This document shows positions 51,325 through 60,545 of a DNA stretch of 64,000 nt, piece after piece (positions within the stretch are counted from its first letter, which is position 1; each line of letters starts with the position of its first letter). The DNA is from Arthrobacter sp. RIT-PI-e (GTDB taxonomy: Bacteria > Actinomycetota > Actinomycetes > Actinomycetales > Micrococcaceae): contig NZ_LGIU01000085.1 of assembly GCF_001187915.1 (NCBI RefSeq), forward strand, positions 1 to 64,000, given 5' to 3'. The position numbers and the translations under genes are program-made. The notes beneath the pieces are model-generated. The model did not search any database and was not told where the DNA came from. It saw nothing but the letters and a program-made list of their open reading frames with translations.

Positions 51325-52346
51325 ATGGAGAGCACCGGAAACCAGCAGGACGAGGCCGTCCCCCCGGAGGGCCTCCCTCCCCTCGAGGAGGTGCGCGAGG
51401 GCGTCTGGGCGCTCGCGCAATCCATGCCCGGGGGTCACCTGGCCCACTCGTCCAGCTACCTGGTGGGGGGAGCCGACGGCAGCGTCCACGTGATCGATCC
51501 CGGGTGGGACTCCGACGAGAACTGGGACCGGCTGGTCAGCGCACTCGACGTCGTCGTGCCCGGGGGCGCCGGTGCGGCCGCCGTCAGCGGCATCACCGGT
51601 ACCCATCTCCACCCCGACCACGTGGGCATGGCGGTGCGGCTCCGTGCCGCGTCGGGGGCGCCGTTCGCCCTGCACGCCGCGGAGTGCAGGGCGCTCGAGC
51701 ATCACGGGGCCCGCGGCCGGGATCCGGAGGAGGCGACGGCGCAGCTCGTGGCGTGGGGGGTCCCGCCGGACCGGCGGGGGGGGGCCGCGGGCCGGGGGGG
51801 CCGCCTCCCCGCGGGGCTCGCCTCGCCGGGGACCACGAACTCCCCGACGGCGAGGTCCTGGCCGTCCCCGGTTCCGTGATCAGGGTCCTGGCCACGCCGG
51901 GTCACACCGGGGGGCACATCTGCCTCGTGGACGAGCGCCGGAAACTGCTGTTCACCGGTGACCACGTCCTCCCCGCGGTGTTCCCCGGTCTGGGTCTCGG
52001 CGGGCCGACCGTCACGAACCCCCTGGCCGACTACGCGGAGTCCGTCCGGCGGGTGTGCAGGTACCCGGAGCACGAGGTGCTTCCCGGGCACGGGCACCGT
52101 TTCACGGGTGTCGCCGACCGGGCGCGCGAATGCCTGGAGCACCAGCTGCAGCGCACACGCCAGGTGGCCGCCGCGCTCGAGGAGGCGAGGACCCGGAGCA
52201 CCGTGCCCACGGTGTGGGAGCTCGCCGCGGGCCTCACCTGGTCCGCGGGATGGGCCGGGCTGCAGGGGTTCCAGCTGCTCTCCGCGCTGAGCCAGACGGC
52301 GATGCACCGCGACCACGTCGGCGAGCCGGGGGCGCCCGCGCCCTGA
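51325..52346 (+). pseudogene. MBL-fold metallo-hydrolase, one-base frameshift
   Basis: Metallo-beta-lactamase-fold hydrolase. Zinc ligands are in THLHPDHVG (HxHxDH), TPGHTGGHIC, TGDHVLPAVF and LPGHGHRF. ATG 51325 behind GGGAGG. The frame is lost between residues 150 and 165, where G runs of 9 (51776-51784) and 7 (51794-51800) lie; one added base restores a 340-residue protein through GDHELPDGEV. A single missing G is enough, and the rest is intact, so sequencing error is likely. Substrate (thioester or lactone) unknown. Confidence 0.85.
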
Positions 52347-52396
52347 CATCTTCGGTCTTTTTCCCGGAACCGTGCACCCGGGCTCGCGAGCGTCTA

Positions 52397-52402
52397 TACG
52401 CT
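52397..52402 (+). promoter_or_regulatory. -10 box of a leaderless start
   Basis: TACGCT, 6 nt before ATG 52409. Confidence 0.45.
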
Positions 52403-52408
52403 TCCACC

Positions 52409-52882
52409 ATGGACACCACCGAGGAATCGAGGAATCCCGGGTTCGACCACGCCATCGAGGTCCTCGAGGAGCAGACCGGTGTGCTGTGGCGCCGTGAGCG
52501 CATCACCTGCCATGCACTCGCGAAGACGGTGCACCCCGGGATGGAACCCGCCGCCTACGGCATCCTGACGCTGCTGCAACGCGATGGCGCGCTGCGCGCC
52601 ACGGACCTCGCGCTGGGCATCGGCGTGGGGAAGCCGTCCATCAGCCGGCAGCTGAGGAGCCTGGAACAGCTGGGGCTGGTGTTCCGGCAACTCGATCCCG
52701 GCGACGCCCGCTCGCAGCGCGTGCTCCTGACCCCCTTCGGTGAGCAGCGGCTCGCGGAGGCGCAGTCCGGCCGCCACACGGCGTTCGTGGAGCTGCTGCA
52801 GGGCTGGGAGCGCACGGACGTGGACCAGCTCGGCGTGCTGATCGACCGACTAATCGGCACCTACGCACGCGACACCTGGTAG
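52409..52882 (+). CDS. MarR-family regulator
   Basis: 157 residues. Winged helix-turn-helix: YGILTLLQRDGALRATDLAL, GVGKPSISRQLRSLEQLGLV and the wing RQLDPGDARSQRVLLTPFGE. ATG 52409 follows TACGCT by 6 nt, with no ribosome site. Between the MBL and malQ genes; regulates neighbours possibly, but no operator is seen. Confidence 0.9.
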   Translation: MDTTEESRNPGFDHAIEVLEEQTGVLWRRERITCHALAKTVHPGMEPAAYGILTLLQRDGALRATDLALGIGVGKPSISRQLRSLEQLGLVFRQLDPGDARSQRVLLTPFGEQRLAEAQSGRHTAFVELLQGWERTDVDQLGVLIDRLIGTYARDTW

Positions 52883-52946
52883 CGACAGCAGCGGGCGGAT
52901 CGCCACCGCAGGGGGTGGCCGGGTGCGCGGCGCGACGCCCGGCGCC

Positions 52947-52952
52947 TAGATT
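52947..52952 (+). promoter_or_regulatory. -10 box of a leaderless start
   Basis: TAGATT, 6 nt before ATG 52959. Confidence 0.5.
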
Positions 52953-52958
52953 GGGACC

Positions 52959-55130
52959 ATGGCCGACACGACGGAACACCCGGAAGCAGCTCCCGCCCAC
53001 ACCTCCGCCCTCCGGCGACTCGCCGAGGCGCACCGTGTGGGCACCACCTTCAAGGGATGGGACGGCGAGCCGGCCGAGGTGGCCCCCGAGACCCTCGTGA
53101 AGGTGCTCGCGGCGCTCGGGGTGGATGCCGGGTCCGAGGACCGGATCGCCGGCTCCCTGGCCGAGGCCGAGGACGCCCCGTGGCGCACCGCGCTCCCCGC
53201 CGTCGTCGTGGTGCGGCAAGGCCGGGCCGAACCGGTCCCGCTCTCCGTGCCGGTGGGATCCGGGACCGTGCTCTGGGCCGTGACCGAGGACGGCGTCCGC
53301 CACACCGCGACGGTGGACGACGACGCCGTGGAGACCCGGACGGTCGGCGGGCAGGAGCTGCGCCGGGTGAAGGGCCTGCTGCCCGAGGAACTCCCGCTGG
53401 GCTGGCACACACTGCACGCCTCGGTGGACGGCGAGGAGTCCTCCTGCACGCTCGTGGTGACACCGGACCGGCTGGGCACCACCGAGAAGCTCCTGGACCG
53501 CCGGACCTGGGGGCTCATGGCGCAGCTCTACTCGGCCCGTTCCTCGGACTCCTGGGGGATCGGCGACCTCGCCGACCTCGGCCGGCTCGCCGAGGCCTCC
53601 GCGGGTCTCGGCGGAGGTTTCGTGCTCGTCAACCCGCTGCACGCCGCCGAACCCGTACCGCCCGTGGAACCCTCCCCCTACCTGCCCACCACGCGCCGCT
53701 ACTTCCACCCCCTGTACCTGCGCGTGGAGGACATCCCCGAGTACGCGCGCCTGGACGAGACCGGCCGGGCGCGGATCGAGGAGCTCGCGGCGAGTTTCGC
53801 GGCGGACAACACCACCGCGGACCTCCTCGACCGGGACCCCGCCTACGCGGCCAAGCTCGAGGCACTGGACCTGGTGTTCGCCGTGGAACGCCCGGCGCAG
53901 CGGCAGCAGGACTTCGAGGCCTACCGCGCCGACCAGGGGCAGGGCCTCGTCGACTTCGCCCTGTGGTCCGCGCTCGCCGAGCACCTGGCGCCGGGCGCCG
54001 AGGAGTGGGACGAGGTGGGCCGGCCCGGTTCCGCGACCGCCGAGGATCTCGCGCAGCGGTACGCGGCGCGGATCGACTTCCACGCCTGGCTCCAGTGGCT
54101 CCTCGACGAACAGCTCCAGCAGGCGCAGCTCCGGGCCACGGGGGCGGGCATGTCCATCGGCGTGGTGCACGATCTCGCCGTGGGGGTGCACCCCAGCGGG
54201 GCCGACGCCTGGGCGCTGCAGGACGTCCTCGCGTCGGGGATCAGCGTGGGCGCGCCACCGGACATGTTCAACCAGCACGGGCAGGACTGGGCCCAGCCGC
54301 CCTGGCACCCTGAACGGCTCGCCGAGTCCGGGTACACCGCCTTCCGGGACATGCTCCGCAACATCCTGCGGCATGCCGGGGGCATCCGGGTGGACCACAT
54401 CCTCGGTCTCTTCCGGCTCTGGTGGATCCCGCAGGGTGCCTCGCCCGGCGCGGGCGCCTACGTCTACTACGACCACCGCGCGCTGATCGGCATCCTGGCC
54501 CTGGAGGCCGAGCGCGCAGGGGCCGTGGTGGTGGGGGAGGATCTCGGCGTCTTCGAGCCCGGTGTCCAGGAGTACCTCGCCGAGCGGGGGATCCTCGGCA
54601 CCTCGATCCTGTGGTTCGAGCAGGACGACGACGGCCCGAAGCCGCCCGAGGCGTACCGGGAGGGCTGCCTCACCACGGTCACCGTGCACGATCTCCCGCC
54701 GAGCGAGGGCTATCTCGCGGGCGAGCACGTGGCACTGCGGGAACGGCTCGGTCTGCTCAGCCGCCCCGTGGAGGAGGAACGGGCGGAGGACCGCGCCACC
54801 CAGGAGAAGTTCCTGGCACTGCTGCGCGAACGCGGTCTCCTCGGGAAGGAGCCGACGGTCCGGCAGACCGTCGAGGGGCTCCACGCGTTCATCGCGCGCA
54901 CGCCGTCCGTGCTGCTCGGCGTCGCCCTCGCCGACGCGGTGGGGGAGCGCCGCACGCAGAACCAGCCCGGTACCGGGAACGAGTACCCGAACTGGCGGAT
55001 CCCCCTGGCGGACGCCGACGGCAACGCCGTGCTCGTGGACGATCTCGCCGGGAACCCCCGCTTCGCAGCACTGGTCGCGGCGCTCGGCCTCCCGGTCACC
55101 GAGCAGGGACCGAGCGTTCCGATCGCCTGA
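52959..55130 (+). CDS. malQ: 4-alpha-glucanotransferase
   Basis: 723-residue GH77 enzyme (amylomaltase) that moves alpha-1,4-glucan chains, acting with glycogen and maltodextrin enzymes in the cytosol. N-terminal extension of about 170 residues as in other actinobacterial MalQ. Catalytic motifs: GIRVDHILGLFRLWWIP (nucleophile Asp about 479), VVVGEDLGVF (acid Glu about 527) and TVHDLPPSEG (Asp). RNILRHAGG is typical. ATG 52959 is probably a leaderless start. A strong terminator follows. Confidence 0.94.
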   Translation: MADTTEHPEAAPAHTSALRRLAEAHRVGTTFKGWDGEPAEVAPETLVKVLAALGVDAGSEDRIAGSLAEAEDAPWRTALPAVVVVRQGRAEPVPLSVPVGSGTVLWAVTEDGVRHTATVDDDAVETRTVGGQELRRVKGLLPEELPLGWHTLHASVDGEESSCTLVVTPDRLGTTEKLLDRRTWGLMAQLYSARSSDSWGIGDLADLGRLAEASAGLGGGFVLVNPLHAAEPVPPVEPSPYLPTTRRYFHPLYLRVEDIPEYARLDETGRARIEELAASFAADNTTADLLDRDPAYAAKLEALDLVFAVERPAQRQQDFEAYRADQGQGLVDFALWSALAEHLAPGAEEWDEVGRPGSATAEDLAQRYAARIDFHAWLQWLLDEQLQQAQLRATGAGMSIGVVHDLAVGVHPSGADAWALQDVLASGISVGAPPDMFNQHGQDWAQPPWHPERLAESGYTAFRDMLRNILRHAGGIRVDHILGLFRLWWIPQGASPGAGAYVYYDHRALIGILALEAERAGAVVVGEDLGVFEPGVQEYLAERGILGTSILWFEQDDDGPKPPEAYREGCLTTVTVHDLPPSEGYLAGEHVALRERLGLLSRPVEEERAEDRATQEKFLALLRERGLLGKEPTVRQTVEGLHAFIARTPSVLLGVALADAVGERRTQNQPGTGNEYPNWRIPLADADGNAVLVDDLAGNPRFAALVAALGLPVTEQGPSVPIA

Positions 55131-55237
55131 CCGCGAGGTGACTCGTCAGGGGCCGTCATGATCGGCGTGCCGAGGGGCGGGACGCACCGAGCCGTCCCGT
55201 GCCGCCCCTCGACGGAGGCCGACGGGCCCGGACCGGA

Positions 55238-55278
55238 ACGCAGGAGGGGCCCGGACGGTGTCCGGGCCCCTCCTGCGT
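55238..55278. terminator. Strong terminator between malQ and the YtxH-like gene
   Basis: A 19-bp perfect stem (55238-55256 with 55260-55278) with a GGT loop; its core is GGAGGGGCCCGG. It serves both convergent genes. Confidence 0.88.
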
Positions 55279-55287
55279 GCAGTGCTG

Positions 55288-55896
55288 CTACTTGCCGAGT
55301 TCCGGGCGGGTGGACTCGTCCTGGTCCTGGAACGGGGCCTCCTCGACCTCGTAGGGGTCACCGCCGCTGGGGCCGGTGTTCCCCGACGCCGCGACCACGG
55401 GGGAGGCGTCCTTGACAGAGGTGCCGCCCTTGGAGGCGGCGTCCTTGGCCTTCTCGGTGCCCTCCTTGGCCTTGTCCGCGCCCTTGGAAGCGGCGTCCTT
55501 GGCCTTCTCGGCACCTTCCTTGGCCTTGTCCGCGCCGTCCGACGCGGCGTCCTTCGCCTTGTCGGCAGCATCCGAGGCGGCGTCCTTCGCCTTGTCCGCG
55601 CCCTTCGAAGCCGCATCCTTGGCCTTCTCGGCAGCATCTGCGGCTGCGTCCTTGACCTTGGACAGCGTGTCCGATCCGGAGCCGTCCGTGTTCAGGGCAT
55701 CCTTCAGGGATTCCTGCACCTCGGGCGCCTTGTCCTTGATGGCCTCGGTGGTGGAGGACACGGTGTCCTGGACCTTGGGGTCGTTCCACAGGTCCTGGGC
55801 CTTGGTCTTGAGCTGCTCGTAGCTCTCACGGCCGGCGCGGCTCCCGAGGACGTACCCCACAGCCATGCCTGCTGCGAATACCAGTTTGTTCTTCAT
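55288..55896 (-). CDS. YtxH-like protein with 11-residue helical repeats
   Basis: 202 residues. An N-terminal hydrophobic anchor KLVFAAGMAVGYVLGSRAGR matches YtxH proteins. Residues about 75-155 are tandem 11-mers of the form DKAKDAAS(D/K)GA, repeated about eight times, giving a charged amphipathic helix like LEA proteins. The C-terminus is acidic. AAGGAG lies just before ATG 55896. A desiccation or salt-stress role is plausible but inferred from the repeat. Confidence 0.85.
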   Translation of the reverse strand: MKNKLVFAAGMAVGYVLGSRAGRESYEQLKTKAQDLWNDPKVQDTVSSTTEAIKDKAPEVQESLKDALNTDGSGSDTLSKVKDAAADAAEKAKDAASKGADKAKDAASDAADKAKDAASDGADKAKEGAEKAKDAASKGADKAKEGTEKAKDAASKGGTSVKDASPVVAASGNTGPSGGDPYEVEEAPFQDQDESTRPELGK

Positions 55897-56025
55897 GCGG
55901 TTCTCCTTCGCTGGGCGGTGTTCCCTCGAATCTAGGCCATCGGCGCAGTAGGGGCGACAGCGGGGGCCAGTTGAACTCCGCTCCCGCCCCCGGGTAGGGG
56001 CCGGAGCCGATACCCGGGCGCCCGG

Positions 56026-57237
56026 CTAGGACGTGGTCAGGGCCGTCTTGAGCCAGCCCTCCTCGCGGCGGTCGAAGGTCAGATAGGCGTCCACGACGTC
56101 GGTGAGCGGTTCGTGCTGCGTGATGAACCCGGTGGGGTCGAAGACGCCCGAGGCGACGAGGTCCAGCAGGGGCGGGGTGACCGAGCGGTGGTCGCAGTTG
56201 CCCATGCGGATGGTCAGGTTCTTGTTCATGGCCTGACCGATCGGGTAGGTCATGGTGTCCGGGCTGTACACGCCGATGATGCCGATGCGCCCGTACTTCC
56301 TGACGGTCTCGATGCTCCACCGGGACACCTGGGACGGGGCATCCCCCGGCACCCAGTTCCCACCCTGCACATTGGTGGTGGGAGCCACCTCGTCCACCTC
56401 CCGGGCGAACTCCTCCGCCTGCTCCTCGGCCTTGGCCGCGGCAGGACCGGAGGAGGGGCGCTGCGCGTCCACGCCGACGGCGTCGATCACGGCATCCACG
56501 CCGATCCCGAACGTCGCCTCCATCAGGGCCTCCACGGGGTCCTCGCGGTTGAAGTCCACCACCTCCGCGTTCTGGTCCAGGGCCTGCACCAGGCGGGTGT
56601 CGATGCCGTCGATCGCGAAGACGCGGGAGGCGCCCTGGCGGAACGCCGACGCGATGGCGAACTGCCCCACGGCTCCCGCGCCGTACACCGCCACGGTGTC
56701 CCCGCGCTGCACCCCGGCGAGCTGCGCGCCGAACCAGGCGGTGGGGAAGATGTCCGAGAGCAGGATGGCCTGTTCGTCGCTGACGTTGTCGGGCAGCCCG
56801 GTGAGGGTGTTCGAGGCCCAGGGGATGCGGGCGTACTCGGCCTGCAGACCGTTCACCGGCCCGGTGGTCGCGGGCCCGCCGAAGAAGCAGGTGCCGGCCT
56901 GCGGCCCGTTGGGGTTGGCGTTGTCGCACTGTGCGGTGTGGCCGGCGCGGCACTGCCAGCAGGCTCCGCAGGACATGGTCGAGGACACCACCACGCGGTC
57001 GCCGGGTGCGAAGCCGCGAACCGCTGAACCCACCGCGACCACCTCACCCACGGCCTCGTGGCCGAGGACTGTGCCCTCCCGCATGCCGGACATGGTGCCG
57101 CGGATGAAGTGCAGGTCCGTACCGCAGATGGCGCTCCGGGTGATCCGGACGACGGCGTCCGTGGGATCGATGATCGCGGGGTCGTCCACGGTATCCAGGC
57201 GGATGTCGCCTTCACCGTGCCAGACGAGGGCTTTCAT
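56026..57237 (-). CDS. Zinc-dependent alcohol dehydrogenase
   Basis: 403 residues, glutathione-independent formaldehyde-dehydrogenase-like. Catalytic zinc: Cys38, His60, Glu61. Structural zinc: Cys90, 93, 96 and 104 (CGACWQCRAGHTAQC). Rossmann GAGAVGQFAIASAF. An insert at about 265-310 contains PTTNVQGGNW. AAGGAG precedes ATG 57237. Substrate unknown; formaldehyde or threonine-like alcohols possible. Confidence 0.92.
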   Translation of the reverse strand: MKALVWHGEGDIRLDTVDDPAIIDPTDAVVRITRSAICGTDLHFIRGTMSGMREGTVLGHEAVGEVVAVGSAVRGFAPGDRVVVSSTMSCGACWQCRAGHTAQCDNANPNGPQAGTCFFGGPATTGPVNGLQAEYARIPWASNTLTGLPDNVSDEQAILLSDIFPTAWFGAQLAGVQRGDTVAVYGAGAVGQFAIASAFRQGASRVFAIDGIDTRLVQALDQNAEVVDFNREDPVEALMEATFGIGVDAVIDAVGVDAQRPSSGPAAAKAEEQAEEFAREVDEVAPTTNVQGGNWVPGDAPSQVSRWSIETVRKYGRIGIIGVYSPDTMTYPIGQAMNKNLTIRMGNCDHRSVTPPLLDLVASGVFDPTGFITQHEPLTDVVDAYLTFDRREEGWLKTALTTS

Positions 57238-57440
57238 GATGAGTACTCCTTCACAGCTCGGGGCAAGGGACGCACAGCTGATCGGCGACCGGGTCCAACG
57301 CTAGGAGCGGCCGCTCCGGGCAGCCACCCGCCGCGTGATCCCCGTGGGAAGTTGTCAGCGCCGGAGGGCGGGTGTAGGGCGGACGACGGCGCCCCGTCGC
57401 GGAACTGTGACCGGGGGCGCGGACCTCCGACGGCTGCGGG

Positions 57441-57689
57441 TCAGGAGTACTGCCGGGTGGCCTCGAGCCCCGTGACCAGCGGCGTCGACCCGGGCTGCCG
57501 GTCGCGGCGGTCGAGTTCCTCGGTCACTTCCTCGTGCCTGATCTCCGTCTCCGTGGACGCCGCGCCGTCGTGCGCGTACTCGTGGTCCAGTTCGCGGTGG
57601 ATCCTGCTGTTGAGGACCTCGACGGCGGTGAGGTCGAGTGCGGTGAGGTCGTCGGGGAAGTCCTCGGAGGGTGTCAGTCTGCTGCTCAT
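57441..57689 (-). CDS. Small charged protein of unknown function
   Basis: 82 residues, hydrophilic, rich in Glu, Asp, Arg and Thr. Highest order is in ALDLTAVEVLNSRIHRELDH; ends VTGLEATRQYS. GAGG lies 5 nt before ATG 57689. No motif recognised. Confidence 0.6.
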   Translation of the reverse strand: MSSRLTPSEDFPDDLTALDLTAVEVLNSRIHRELDHEYAHDGAASTETEIRHEEVTEELDRRDRQPGSTPLVTGLEATRQYS

Positions 57690-57890
57690 CTGGCCTCTTC
57701 GATCGTGCGGGGTGGCTGTGGATGAGGCCCTCTGCTAGACCGCGACCACCGGAACTGGTCCGGCAGGGGAATAGTAACCAGTCCCGGTGAGGAAGGGAAG
57801 CGGTTCCGGGACCTGACGGGGGTGGCGGAGGTTAGCGTGGGAACCGGATCCGGACGATCGGGAGAGCGCCGGTCGAGAGCAGGGGGAGAT

Positions 57891-58697
57891 GTGCCAGAGG
57901 GCGACAGCGTCTACCGGCTCGCCGCCCGGCTGCGGCGGTCCCTCGACGGGCACGTCCTGGTGCGCGGCGAGCTCCGCGTGCCCGCGCACGCCACCGACGC
58001 GCTGGACGGACTGCGGGTGATCGGCCACGACACGCACGGCAAGCACCTGCTCACCCGCTTCGACGCCGGGCTGACGCTCCACACCCACCTGCGGATGCAG
58101 GGTTCCTGGACCGTCACGGCACCCGGGAGGGCTCTGCCGCGCAAGCTGCTGCCCGATGCCCGGGTGGTCCTCGCGGTGGCGGACGGTCCCACCGCCTACG
58201 GTCTGGACCTGCCCGTCGTCGACCTGGTGCCCACCCGGGCGGAGGCGGGGGGGATCGGTCACCTCGGGCCGGACCCGCTGCGGGGGGACTGGTCCGCCGG
58301 TGAGGCGGTGCGGCGGCCCGGGCGCGCTCCGGCCGAGCGCGTCTCCGCGGGCCTGCCCGAGCAGCGCAACGTCGCCGGGTTCGGGAGCCTGTGGGCCAAC
58401 GAGCTGTGCTTCCTGCGGGGCATCCCCCCCGACACCAGGATGGCCGACGTCGACGTGCCCGCACTCGTGGCACTCGGTGCACGGTGCCTGCGTTTCTCGG
58501 CCACCCACCCCGGGGCCCACCAGGTCACCACGGGCAACACCCGGAAGGGGGAGCAGCACTGGGTGGCCGGGCGCGCCGGGAGGCCGTGCCTGCGCTGCGG
58601 GACCACGGTGCAGGTGCGGGCCGAGGTGCCGGGCGACCCGGGCCGCCGTCGTACCTGGTGGTGTCCGCGCTGCCAGCCGCCGGGGTCCACGGGCTGA
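57891..58697 (+). CDS. Fpg/Nei-family DNA glycosylase
   Basis: 268 residues. After removal of the initiator the chain begins PEGDSVYRLA, with the catalytic Pro1 and Glu2 of the family; Lys at GKHLLTRF is the transfer residue region, and HTHLRMQGSW the hydrogen-bonding segment. C-terminal zinc finger CLRCGT ... WWCPRCQ. GTG 57891 follows AGGGGGAG. Nei-like (oxidised pyrimidines) is more likely than MutM because of PEGD. Confidence 0.92.
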   Translation: MPEGDSVYRLAARLRRSLDGHVLVRGELRVPAHATDALDGLRVIGHDTHGKHLLTRFDAGLTLHTHLRMQGSWTVTAPGRALPRKLLPDARVVLAVADGPTAYGLDLPVVDLVPTRAEAGGIGHLGPDPLRGDWSAGEAVRRPGRAPAERVSAGLPEQRNVAGFGSLWANELCFLRGIPPDTRMADVDVPALVALGARCLRFSATHPGAHQVTTGNTRKGEQHWVAGRAGRPCLRCGTTVQVRAEVPGDPGRRRTWWCPRCQPPGSTG

Positions 58698-58736
58698 ATC
58701 GGGACGGGGCCGGGCTGGGTCGAGGCCGGGCGCGGA

Positions 58737-60026
58737 TCAGCGGCGGGCGGCCAGCGCGGGGGCGAGGGCGGACGCGGACGACGCCGAGCTGTCGATCCGC
58801 CAGTCGGCCTCCTTGTCGAGGTGGAACCAGATCAGCGCTGCGACGTCGGGCTGCGCGGACAGGTACCGGACCAGGTCGCCGATCCACCCGGCCTTCGATC
58901 CGCCGGATTCGGCGGACGCCGTCTCGGCGACGGCGATCGGCTTGCCCGGGGCGATGCGGCGCAGCTCGGTGATGCCCTCGCCGAAGAGCGCCTGCGGATC
59001 CTGCCAGGTGCTCCACGGCTGCGAGGTGCCCCAGTTGTAGCCGTCCAGGGCCACCACGTCCGCGTAGGCCGCTCCCGGGTAGAGCCCGTCGAGCGGGATG
59101 GACCCCTGGTAGGGCACGTTCGGGTTCCAGACCCAGCTGACGTTGCCGGCGCCCATCGACACCACGACGTCGTGCACGTGCCGGTACGCGGCCACGTAGC
59201 TGCCGGGGGCGTTGCCGTTCACGCCCTCGGCCCACGGGTACCAGTCCCCGTTCATCTCGTGCCCGAACCGCAGGTACACCGGCTGGCCCCACCGTGCCAG
59301 GTCCGCGCCCCACTGCCGCAGGTGGGCATCGAAGTCACCGGCGGCCATCCGCGCGAGCGAGTAGGCGGGCTGCTCGGTGCCCCCGCCCCACCCCCACGGC
59401 TCCCAGGCGAGCAGGGCGTCCGCGCCCCGCGCCCGCACGGCCTCGAGCTCGGCGATGGGGGCGGGCTGGTCGAAGTCCTTGTAGGAGAGCACGATCGACG
59501 GCGCCTCGCCCGCGGGGCGTGCCACCTCGTCGAGTTCGTCGACCGCCATCGGACCGCCGCCGGTACCCGCGCCGAAACGCAGGGCCTTCGGGGTGGATGC
59601 CGCCGGAGGCTGTGCGACAGGCTCCTCGGCCGGCTGCGTGATGGTGAACGGGGCGGAGGCGGCGGATCTCCCGGCGGTGACGGAGATGGACGTGGTCGCG
59701 GCCGGTACGGTGAGGGTCGAGTCGAAGGTGCCCGCCGACGTGGTGGTGAGCCGGACGCTGGTGCCGCCGGCCACCAGTGTCGCGGCGGTCCGCTTCGGGA
59801 AACCCGCCCCGGTCACCGTGATCGAGGATCCCGCCACCGCGCTCGAGCTGCTCAGCGAGATGGTCGCCGCTGCCTGCGCGGGAGGGGTCAGGCCCAGCAG
59901 GAGCACCGCCAGTGCCAGGACGAGGACGACGCCGCGACCGGACGCCGCGGCGAGGGCGGGGAGGCGGGCGGGGAGAGCGGCCAGGAGCACGTCGGGCTCC
60001 TCGGCTGATCTTGAGAAATCCTTCAT
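58737..60026 (-). CDS. Secreted GH26-like glycoside hydrolase
   Basis: 429 residues. Long signal peptide ending near residue 53 (GVVLVLALAVLLLGLTPPA), then an IPT/TIG-like domain (about 55-130, SSAVAGSSITVTGAGFPKR) and a linker. The catalytic domain has RFGHEMNGDWYPW (acid Glu), AYRHVHDVVVSMGAGNVSW and KPIAVAETAS (nucleophile Glu), as in GH26 beta-mannanases. No ribosome site before ATG 60026. Substrate mannan or a related beta-glucan is inferred. Confidence 0.85.
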   Translation of the reverse strand: MKDFSRSAEEPDVLLAALPARLPALAAASGRGVVLVLALAVLLLGLTPPAQAAATISLSSSSAVAGSSITVTGAGFPKRTAATLVAGGTSVRLTTTSAGTFDSTLTVPAATTSISVTAGRSAASAPFTITQPAEEPVAQPPAASTPKALRFGAGTGGGPMAVDELDEVARPAGEAPSIVLSYKDFDQPAPIAELEAVRARGADALLAWEPWGWGGGTEQPAYSLARMAAGDFDAHLRQWGADLARWGQPVYLRFGHEMNGDWYPWAEGVNGNAPGSYVAAYRHVHDVVVSMGAGNVSWVWNPNVPYQGSIPLDGLYPGAAYADVVALDGYNWGTSQPWSTWQDPQALFGEGITELRRIAPGKPIAVAETASAESGGSKAGWIGDLVRYLSAQPDVAALIWFHLDKEADWRIDSSASSASALAPALAARR

Positions 60027-60330
60027 TTTTCAAGTGTGACGTGGTGACTACGTCGTCGAGGTCAAGAAAGGACGGAAAGGACCTCAGGATCTGGGCAGGT
60101 TCTGCGCAGCCACCCCGCACCGGGCGGAGGGGAGGAGCAATAACGCTCATTCGCGTCGACATCGACCGCGGCCTGGGGCCCGAGCAGCTGCGTCAGCTCA
60201 GCGGGCCCTTCACAGGGCCGTCCTCGCGGAGTGCCGTGTTCCCGAGTGTCTGAAAGATGCACTGTCAGAGCAGTGCGTGCCTGCATGGGCAATCACCTTG
60301 CTCCTCGACGTGAACGAGAGGCCAGGGTCG
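60027..60330. other. Intergenic region before the iol remnants
   Basis: About 300 bp without a recognisable gene. Short dyads only. It may hold the old promoter of the inositol locus and the promoter of the GH26 gene. Confidence 0.4.
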
Positions 60331-60545
60331 ATGGAAGCTCATGAAGTACTGACGATCGGACGCATCAGCGTCGACATCCACCCGAACGGCATCGGGATGG
60401 ATCTCGAGGACGTCACCCCTCTGGCAAGCACCTGGGCGGCTCGCCCTCCGACACGGCGGTCGCGGCGGCTGTCCACGGGCGCCGCACGGCGATGACCACT
60501 CGGGCCGGCGAGGATCCCTCCGTTCCCGCACACCGCCCACCCGAG
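60331..60545 (+). pseudogene. 5-dehydro-2-deoxygluconokinase (IolC), N-terminal remnant
   Basis: Begins MEAHEVLTIGRISVDIHPNG then IGMDLEDVT, the IolC N-terminus. A shift follows, and another frame gives KHLGGSPSDTAVAAAVHGRR then TAMTTRAGEDP, the PfkB-type signature region. After that the similarity fades and frames fall apart. PfkB motif 2 and the C-terminus are absent, so it cannot be active. IolC phosphorylates 5-dehydro-2-deoxygluconate in myo-inositol breakdown. Confidence 0.8.

Noticed and set aside
55430-55650. CRISPR array
   Set aside because: The repeats are contiguous 33-bp coding units with no unique spacers.
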